DNA from: Acetobacteraceae bacterium | Lineage (GTDB): Bacteria > Pseudomonadota > Alphaproteobacteria > Acetobacterales > Acetobacteraceae | DNA length: 25,039 nucleotides | Direction: 5' to 3' | Assembly: GCA_947476855.1 (NCBI GenBank) | Contig: CANJSR010000013.1 | Coordinates: 1-25,039, forward strand | In this document: piece after piece, positions 1-7,700 of the stretch | Layout of the letters: each line of letters opens with the position of its first letter | Numbering within the stretch: position 1 is the first letter of the stretch | The notes under the pieces: model-generated | Database searches by the model: none | What the model was told of the DNA's origin: nothing | What the model saw: only the letters and a program-made list of their open reading frames with translations | Translations under genes and position numbers: made by a program

Positions 1-843
1 ACAGGCGCCGACAAGATGGCTGGCGGGGCCGGTGACGACACTTATCTGGTCGACAGTATCGGCGACACCGTGACCGAGGGCACGAATGGAGGCACCGATA
101 CCGTGCGGAGCAGCGTCAGCTTCATGCTGGTTGCGAACATCGAAAGCCTTACTCTCACTGGCACTGGCAACATCAACGGCTCTGGTAACTCACTCGACAA
201 CATGATGACCGGCAACACCGGCAACAACATGCTCGACGGAGGCGCAGGCTCAGACAAAATGGCTGGCGGGGCCGGTAACGATACCTACATGATCGACAAT
301 AGTGGCGATTTGGTAACTGAGATTCCAGACGGGGGAACCGACACCATTCTCGCCAGCGTCGGTTATTCGCTCGGCTCCGCCTCACAGATCGAGTTCCTGA
401 GGGCCAATGCCGGCGCCACCGGGCTGGCGCTCACTGGGAATGGTATCACCAACACGATCACCGGCGGGGATGGCGCCGATGTGATCACGGGCGGTGGCGA
501 GGCGGACGTGCTGTTCGGAGGCGCGGGCGCCGACATCTTCGCGCTGCTAGCGCTGACTGATTCGACTGTAGCCCTGTCGGGCCGCGACAGGATCGGGGAT
601 TTCTCTACGTCGGCCCGGGACCGGATCGGGCTGTCCGCCCTGGACTCCAACTCCAGCCTGGGAGGGAATCAGGCGTTCACATTCATCGGGAACGCCGCTT
701 TCACCGGTGCTGCCCAACTACGTGCCGAGGTCGTTGGCGGAAACACGATCGTCTCTGGCAATGTAAACGCGGCCTTGGGTGCGGACTTCGCGATCACGCT
801 GACCGGGTCGCACGCACTGACCCGGGCGCACTTCATCTTGTGA
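1..843 (+). CDS. RTX (hemolysin-type calcium-binding) protein, C-terminal part; 5' end outside window
   Basis: The frame is open from base 1, reading TGADKM before the first ATG at 16, so this is the 3' end of a longer gene. The protein has glycine/aspartate-rich nonapeptides of the GGAGxDxx type (GGAGDDTY, GGAGNDTY, GGAGADIF), which in RTX proteins bind calcium and fold into a beta-roll outside the cell. About two copies of an 81-residue unit (DTYxVDxxGDxVTE followed by GTDT) precede the end. The last 110 residues form the export module often found in type I secreted proteins: RDRIGDFSTSARDRI, then QAFTFIG, then a tail ending in LTRAHFIL. Type I secretion is family knowledge; no exporter gene is in the window. 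The enzymatic or adhesive part of the protein lies upstream and cannot be judged. The gene converges on the giant minus-strand gene and its C-terminus is homologous to that of the gene at 20744-25039. Confidence 0.93.
   Translation, partial: TGADKMAGGAGDDTYLVDSIGDTVTEGTNGGTDTVRSSVSFMLVANIESLTLTGTGNINGSGNSLDNMMTGNTGNNMLDGGAGSDKMAGGAGNDTYMIDNSGDLVTEIPDGGTDTILASVGYSLGSASQIEFLRANAGATGLALTGNGITNTITGGDGADVITGGGEADVLFGGAGADIFALLALTDSTVALSGRDRIGDFSTSARDRIGLSALDSNSSLGGNQAFTFIGNAAFTGAAQLRAEVVGGNTIVSGNVNAALGADFAITLTGSHALTRAHFIL
10..495 (+). repeat. Two copies of a 243-bp (81-codon) RTX repeat unit
   Basis: The segment starting gacaagatggctggcggggc at 10 recurs with one change at 253, exactly 243 bp (81 codons) later. 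The downstream DTY/VTE/GTDT motifs keep the same register. The first half of each unit is well conserved and the second half drifts. The array probably continues upstream of the window. Confidence 0.8.
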
Positions 844-853
844 CCGGGGCTAA

Positions 854-893
854 GGAGACGACGGCCCACGCTGTCTTCTCCCCGTACTACGGG
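854..893. terminator. Two overlapping candidate hairpins downstream of the RTX gene
   Basis: Eleven bases after the stop codon, GGAGACGAC (854-862) can pair with GTCTTCTCC (873-881) with one mismatch. CCCGTA (881-886) pairs perfectly with TACGGG (888-893) around a single base. The two stems share a base, so they compete. Neither is followed by a clear T-run, so intrinsic terminator function is only a possibility. Confidence 0.3.
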
Positions 894-935
894 AGCGGTT
901 AGAATGGTCCATCCCATTGATATCGTTTGGTAGGA

Positions 936-1145
936 TCAATTTTCACCGAGCAGAGACCGTTTGTTCGCGGCATCTATCTCCGCCATATTCTCTTCCAATA
1001 CATTGGGACTGTTGGCATATTTCACCATGAGACTGACCGTCCCCTTTTCCATCCCTTCTATGTGAACGCGAAGCCGGCGAAGTTCGGGATGGTCGATCAG
1101 TTCCCCCAGGTCGGAAGGTCGGATGGATGGGCGCGGTATAGTCAC
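936..1145 (-). CDS. Small unrecognised ORF, possibly non-coding
   Basis: A 69-codon frame runs from a GTG at 1145 to a TGA at 936. The middle looks protein-like, with alternating charged and hydrophobic residues (RRLRVHIEG, then EENMAEIDAANKR). I recognise no family. Its 5' end overlaps the broken small gene on the other strand at 1123-1373, so at most one of them is real there. It could be the tail of a decayed gene in this debris zone. Confidence 0.2.
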   Translation of the reverse strand: MTIPRPSIRPSDLGELIDHPELRRLRVHIEGMEKGTVSLMVKYANSPNVLEENMAEIDAANKRSLLGEN

Positions 1146-1373
1146 GCTTGGCGAGGTCGCCGCGAAAGCCGGGCGGGTTGAAACAGCCTAGCAACGGTGC
1201 GACCGGCGCGGCATCCTGCGAACCGATCGCCTTGTCGCGGAATACGAGGCGGCATCGGCATCTCCACCGTGTTGCGCCTACTCGCTGCGGACTGCCCCCG
1301 GATGCGGGCGGACAAGATGCACGACGTGTGCGGCGCTCACATGCCGGTGCTGTCCGTGTTGATGGCGGGATAG
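1123..1373 (+). pseudogene. Broken small zinc-ribbon-like conserved hypothetical gene
   Basis: From the ATG at 1123 the frame reads VTLGEVAAKAGRVETA and hits TAG at 1189-1191. It then continues in the same frame as QRCDRRGILRTDRLVAEY. After about 1246 the sensible reading moves to another frame, LRLLAADCPRMRA followed by CGAHMPVLSVLMAG, and ends at TAG 1371-1373. A one-base deletion near 1246-1248 would explain the shift. The Cys pattern (RCDRRG, DCPR, CGAHMP) resembles small hypothetical proteins of alphaproteobacteria that carry a degenerate zinc-ribbon; this resemblance is from memory and not a search result. The TAG at 1189 sits where a Cys of a CxxC pair would be expected. No function is assigned. 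Confidence 0.5.
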
Positions 1374-1400
1374 AACCATCGGATAGTGGACTGGCCCAGG

Positions 1401-1711
1401 CTAGGCCCGGGCCAACAGGTTCCGCACGGTCGAGTCGTGCCATGCGGCGGCAACCGCGCGGGGCGTCGCCGCCCCGGCCGCCTGTATCTGCCGCAGGATG
1501 GGCAGCACATTCGCCGCAAAAGCATCCGCCGCCGCTCGGTTGGCTTCGTTCCCCTTGGCGGCGGCCTCGGACAGCTTGGTCCGGTTCCCACGGGTCGCGC
1601 CCTGGGCTTTCTTGGCGGCCATGGTCCGATCGGCGATCATGCTGCGCCTTTCTCGGCCAGGGCGGCGGCGAGTTGGGGGCGGCGCTCGATCGCGTCGCGC
1701 CCTTTGCCGGA
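1401..1711 (-). pseudogene. Small serine recombinase (resolvase/invertase) remnant with internal deletions
   Basis: Read on the minus strand, 1711 downwards gives SGKGRDAIERRPQLAAALAE, the segment that in small serine resolvases follows the first catalytic part. It then jumps directly to the later helix, MIADRTMAAKKAQG. About 50 residues that normally lie between, including the VxxLDRLxR region, are missing, and a one-base shift follows (GAGAAAGG for an expected GAGAAAGAG). The tail AANVLPILRQIQAAGAATPR is the linker before the C-terminal helix-turn-helix. The HTH itself has lost about 12-15 residues before WHDSTVRNLLARA and ends at TAG 1401. The N-terminal catalytic serine region is absent: the giant gene's 3' end takes its place. 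The remnant cannot encode an active recombinase and marks a former mobile element or plasmid-type resolvase gene. Confidence 0.75.
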
Positions 1712-4700
1712 CTAAGTGTCGCGCGCGGAAGTGCTCACTTCCGTCCCAACCTCCGGTACCCTGATACGAATACCAGCATTAACGCCACCCTGTCGTCCCA
1801 GGTTGTTGACGAAATCAGCGACCCACGGCCGAGTTCCCTCAATCGACTCGGCCCGTGAAAAAATCTTCGCAACGAAGCTCTGAGACCCGTCAACGACCGG
1901 CAGACGCCTGGCACCGGACGGTAGGATCATGCCCATGACACCCTGACCTTGGTTTTCCGGAATGCCCATCGCATTACCCAATTCGTGCAAGACGGTGGAC
2001 AGCAGGTCAATCCGTTGAAATGCCGGACTGTCCGTTCCAGCGGACCCGGTGCCCAGGTCGGGTAGTGCTACAAATTCCCTGTTGCTATGGGGCGTCGGGT
2101 CAATAAACCATCCCCATCCAGCGGCCTCGCGATCGATGACGATCAGGTCGCCGATTGTCGCGCCAATCATGGCATCCGGAAGATCGCCGAACGTTACAGT
2201 CACACCATTCAGTAATCCTAAGGCGGCACAATCAAGCCCAAGCGCACTGGTCCAAAGCGCGAGGGCTTCGTCGACGATCGGCAGGAGTGCATCGTCAGTC
2301 GGTGTTGCGATATTTCTGCCAGCGGTAGGCACCGGCCCTGCTGCCATCTGCCAGACCGGCACCAGGTCGGCCGATAGCACTGTATCCGTCCCCGCGTGGA
2401 TGTTCGCCGACGCCGATACCAGGAAGGTCTCCTCCCTCAGTATCTCCAGGTTGCGGGACCGGACGTTGCCAGCAATCGAGACGACGTCCGCAGCCCCTCT
2501 TACGTTGATGACAACATCTGACTCGTTTGAGCCGGCAGGGCGCTTGAACGGAATACGCTGCGTGCCAAACACGTCGGCACTCCAGGTGGCAGGCGTCCAG
2601 GAGTACATCGCCAGAAGGACACCCGTATTGGTGATCGTCACGACATCCTGATCTGACTGCCCGTCGATCACGATGGATGGTGCCACGAGCTCGCCAGAGA
2701 CCGTAATCTTCCCACCCACGCCGGGGTCGATGTTCGGCGTGCCCGGGCTCGCGTATGTCCCTGCGAGGTTGCCCTGGTAGTCACCTTCCAACCTGATCCG
2801 GATCCCCGCTTGCAGCACTGCCCCGGACTGGATCGTTACGTTGTCTGCCGCCGACAACCTGATGCCATTGCCGGCCTTCATGGTCAGCGGTTCATCCGAC
2901 AGGCCCGCGCCATTCACGACGATGTTGTCGGGCACGTCACCGCTGGCTGCGTTGTTCCCGTCGCGTGCATCATCCGGCACGATCACCGCAATCGTAGCAC
3001 CTGCAACCATATTCTTCCGGACCGTGATGGGTCCGGAAGCGGCTATCCAGGCCGCACCGCGGGCAATGATAGCGTCCACGTTTGTCGTCATGTCACCACC
3101 GATCGACAGCGCACCCATGTTGTCCACCCAGATGGAGCCTGGGTTCGCGCGCGCCTCGATCGCCTGGAGCTTCGTCGTGATCCATGAACCAGAGGCTCCA
3201 ATGTCCCCCATCGCCAAAAGCACGGCGTTGCGTGCCACGATGTTCGTCCCGGTCGTGGTCGGCCATCGCTGTATCGGCCCGGTCAGGGCCGAAATGAACG
3301 CGGTACCCGCAGTCCCGGTCGTGATCGTGTCAAGCTGGAGCGTGTAGGATACCTCATTGATGTAGATGTCCAGTCCCGCACTTGAAGCGTTCAACGCTCC
3401 GGCCGCCGCGTACTGCGTGTCGACGTCGAGCGTGCTGATCGCCGACCCGATGCCTCCGGCCAGTGTCGAAAGGGAAATGCTGTTGCCCCGCACATCAACC
3501 TTGGGGCCGGAGCGACCATTGGTCCAGTCACTCTCATCGGGCACATCATCAAGGATCGAACCCTTGGCTCGCAGCACAACATCCCCGAACGTGGCCTGCA
3601 CCAGGCCAAGCGTAAGGTCGCCCTTCTGCTGCCATAGCCAAACGCCCTGCGATGCCGCCGCGTCTACGATCCCCCCAGCCTCCACATCCACCCGTCCGCT
3701 CGGCCCCGCGGTCCCGATGGTGCCGTCCCTGGCAACCAGCTCGATCCGGTCCGCCTTGATCTTGGTCAAATCGTTGTTGAACCGTTCAAGGATGGAGAAA
3801 CCAGCCGACAGATACACATCTCCCGTCTCGGAATAGACGGATTCGAGGCGCAGGCTGCTGGCCACGGCATCGACATAAATGCCGTCACGCGCCCGCGCGG
3901 TGAAACCTCCATTCGAACGAAAATTGATCTCAATCGGATCCTGTCGGGTGCCGATACCTCCTTGCGCCGCCTCCAGAATGACGTCGGAGGCGCGGATATT
4001 GACCAATCCGGGCGTCGCGGCATCCAGGATCGAAAGGCTCCCCTTGATCCGCACAGGCTCGCGGACGACTTCATTGCCCGTGGCCACCTGATCTATATGG
4101 ATGTCGGTCGTGGAACCGAGCAGAACGTACTTACCGGCGGTGATGTTGATGCTGCCGGCGGCGGTGACGTTGATGTCGTCCAGATGGTTGATGCGGATCG
4201 CGGTGATCGTGGGCAGGATGCCGCGTGTCAGCGTCAATAGGGTAGCGACGTCCGTGGTGACACGGGCACTCGATGCCAGCGTAACGACCGTCCCATTGAC
4301 CGACGCGATCCGATACGCCAGGCCGCCGGTCGTGCTGTTGCCAGCGGAGCCTGAGACCCTCAACAACTGGTTAGCCGCGAAACCATCGGTGATCCAATTG
4401 CCGCCGTCCGTGCGCGTGATCGTCGCGGCGCTGGTCTGCGTGCCCTCGGTGAAGTAAGCCGTCGCGGTCTGCGCGGGGGCGAGCGCCTGGAAATTCGGAT
4501 CGATCACGACCGGGGCAATAGTGATCGGGCGCGCGCTCTCGGTCACCATCGGGCTGCCCGTGGCGATCGTCAGCACGCTGGCGGAAAGCGCCTCGATCCG
4601 CTGGAACACCGTCGTCCGGATCGGTGCGTTTTCTGTCTTTTCCTGTCCGACCCCGTCAATGGTTACGTACATTCCGACCCGGAACCCGCTGGTGAACCAG

Positions 4701-7700
4701 TTACCGCCGTCTGTGCGGGTGACAGTGCGCGCCTCGGCATTGAAGTTCACTGTCGTGGTCACCAGCGCACCACCCAGGAACTGCACATCGAGCCGTTCCG
4801 CCGCCGCCAGGGCGACACGTTGTTCCAGCGTGAGCGCGACATCCGGCCGCGTCCGGTCGATCAGGGTCGTGCCGCCATCCATCCCGACGGCATCGCTGGT
4901 CAGGATCGTGATATTGGCCCCGACGATGTTCGGGTTCTCGATGTTGACCACCGTGCTGGTGACATCCTTCATCAACCCGGCGCTGATGCCGTAAAGCAAC
5001 TCCTCCTCGGTCCATTGCTTGATCGAGGCAGTCAACGTGTTGATCTCTGCCGTTGTCGCCCGATACGCAAAATTCGCGCTATAGGTATCCGGCACGAAGC
5101 TCGGCTGGTTGATACGTTTGTAGGTACCACTTGCACCGAAGACCAGGTTCAGGGCGCGGTAGGTAGTTGTGCGGTTCGTGACCTCGGTTTCCAGCACCAC
5201 CGAATCATAGCCCAGTTCGCCCCTATAATACGCCGTCTCGGCCGCGGTCAGCGCGACCCGGAACGTCGCATCGAAGGTCGTGCCTCCATTTGGCTGCGAC
5301 ATGCGGAAGCGCCAGTATGTCTGATAGTCCTGGGTCTTCGCCGCGTTGTAGGACTCGATTGAGTCCGCGACCTTCTGGGCATACCCCGTCTCGGCGGTGA
5401 GTTGCAGCGCGGTCCAGACGCCGCCTTTCAGTTCCTCGATAGTGCGCTCATCGCGCACCTCCTCTGTATTGGCGTCTATCAGGCTACCATCTATGACGTT
5501 TATCCAGATATTGCCCTGCGTCACAACCGATCCGATGCGCAGGTCGCCGGTTCCGGTGGTCAGGAAGATGTCGGATGTCGCGCTGGCGTTCAGCACCCGG
5601 TTTTGGTTCGACACGGTGTTGGCAAGCGTTGACCGGTTGACCCCGAGCGCCCTATCCGTGCCATTGCCGATGCCGCCTTCAAGTGCGGTCAGGGTGATCG
5701 AACCGCCGGCGACACGGCCGAGAGACCAGGTCGTCGCATCCGTCCGCGCGACGGAGATTGATCCAGGCGCCGTCAGGACGACATCCGCGGCATTCGCCGC
5801 CGTGATGGCCGCGACCGGCAGGTTCCCTGACTTCTCCTCGATATAGACGCCGTCGTTGTATGCCAGGGCGGTCAGGCCCGCGTAGGGTCCGGAGCCGACA
5901 TCGACCAGGATGGGACGGCTTGCCGTCCCGATCCCAGTGCCCGCGATCAGGGCGACTCGGTTGCCACCGACACTCCCCTGATCCGAACCCATGAGAATTT
6001 GCGAGATCGAGTCGAGCGTAGTCGTGCCGGACGGATTGATGATCGCACCATCGACGATGATGCTGCGACGGCTGGAGGTGATGTTCACCGTCGCTTCGTC
6101 ATGGCCGAAGAAGTGGATGCCGATGGCGCGATGGGCCGAAATGTCGTGGCTGTACATTTCGCGGATGCCGGTATCCTTGGTGTAGGTGACGCGGATCGTC
6201 TCGGTTCCGTACCAGGTTGTCTCCGGCGGCGCCGTCGTGACACCGACCTTGTTGCTCAAGGGCTCTGTCACAAGGCGGAAGTTGTAGTCGTTCGGGCTGC
6301 TGTCCCGGTAGTAATAGGGGCCGGCGCCTTCCAGGGTCGGCGGTCCACTCACCTCGGTCGTGGGATCAAACACGATCGTCCCACCGCCGGTATCGATGCC
6401 GACCCAGTTCGTCTCGACCACGGTTTTTTCGTTGTGAATGAGTTTGGATAGCCCAACTGTCCAGCCATACCGCCAGTTGTTGACAGGTGAATACAAAAGA
6501 TCGGCCGGGGCATCATTCCACACATCGTTCGGACCAAGGCCCGTGCTGGTGGTCACGGACAAACCGTTGGCGCCCTGCTGGAGTGTCGTCACATAGGGCT
6601 GGCCGAAGGAATCACGCGACTTGTCATGGATGATCAGCGTGCCTGTGCCACGCTCCGACACGTCCAACCGGTGCAGGACCATCTCGTACGATGTATCGTT
6701 GGTGATCGATATGTTCGCGTAGCCGCCGAACACGTCGATCCGGCCATTGCCCGTGTTGACGATGTTGCCCGACATCGAGATGTAGCCGCCGCTCGCGACC
6801 AGTTCCTGTACCTCGATCCGTCGTGTCGCTGTATCGAAATACACGGCGAAATCATCGGAACCCGTACTCGTCAGCCGTACCATGCCGGTTTGCCGGCCGG
6901 CGGTGATCCGGCTGATCTCGGCATTGACGTCGACCCCCATGATCAGCGTGAACGTGTCACGCCCGCTCTGGATCTTGCCGTTGATGTTGATAATGTCGGC
7001 GTCGATCGTGATCCGGTCGGCGTAGGTGACCTGCTCCGCCGTTGGCTGCCGAGCCAGGATCGCGGCGATGGCGCCTGGGGTCTTGCTGGCATCCTTCACG
7101 CCCGGCGCGACCTGGGCCGGATTGTTCGGGTTGTAGCTTCCCGTGGTAGCGGAGTCCCATTGCGCCATCGGGCTGCCGCCGGATTCGTAGTTGCTGTCGG
7201 GCAGATTGATGAACAACTCCCCACCCGCGACGATGTTCTTCGTCTTCGCCTGGATCGGCGCGAGTTCGTAGATCGGGCCCTTGCTGTTGGGGTTATGGCC
7301 GGCAACCTTGTTCTGTAGCGTCACGCTGCCCAGCAGGTTCTGGATCCCCAACCCGCCTTCGGCCTTCGAGACCACGGTGATGGCCGCCCCGGGATAGGCG
7401 GTGGGCTTGCCGTTTACGTACTCCGCCGGGTTCCCGTTGATGAAGGCAACATCAGCCCGGTTCAGGATCGTGATGCTCGGCGCCGTCGCCCCGAACTTCA
7501 CATTGGACAGATCGAAACTGGCCCTTCCCGGAACGAACGACGGAAGATTCCATCCGTTGAAGGCGTTCTTGGCGTTCTCGTCGCCGGTGTTCTTGTCGTT
7601 CCGCGCCGTGATGGCCGCGTTGGTGGAGACTTCGTCACCATTGAAATAAAGTCCGCCCAGCGTGGAAGGTATGGCGATGCCCTTGATCCGCAACGACGCG

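Noticed and set aside
943..1443. 166-codon minus-strand ORF across the debris zone
   Set aside because: Compositionally biased (Arg/Pro/Ser). It crosses the end of the resolvase remnant and the small broken gene without homology of its own.
1148..1858. 236-codon plus-strand ORF across the debris zone
   Set aside because: Arg/Pro/Gly-rich with no family resemblance; the resolvase remnant on the minus strand explains the same bases better.
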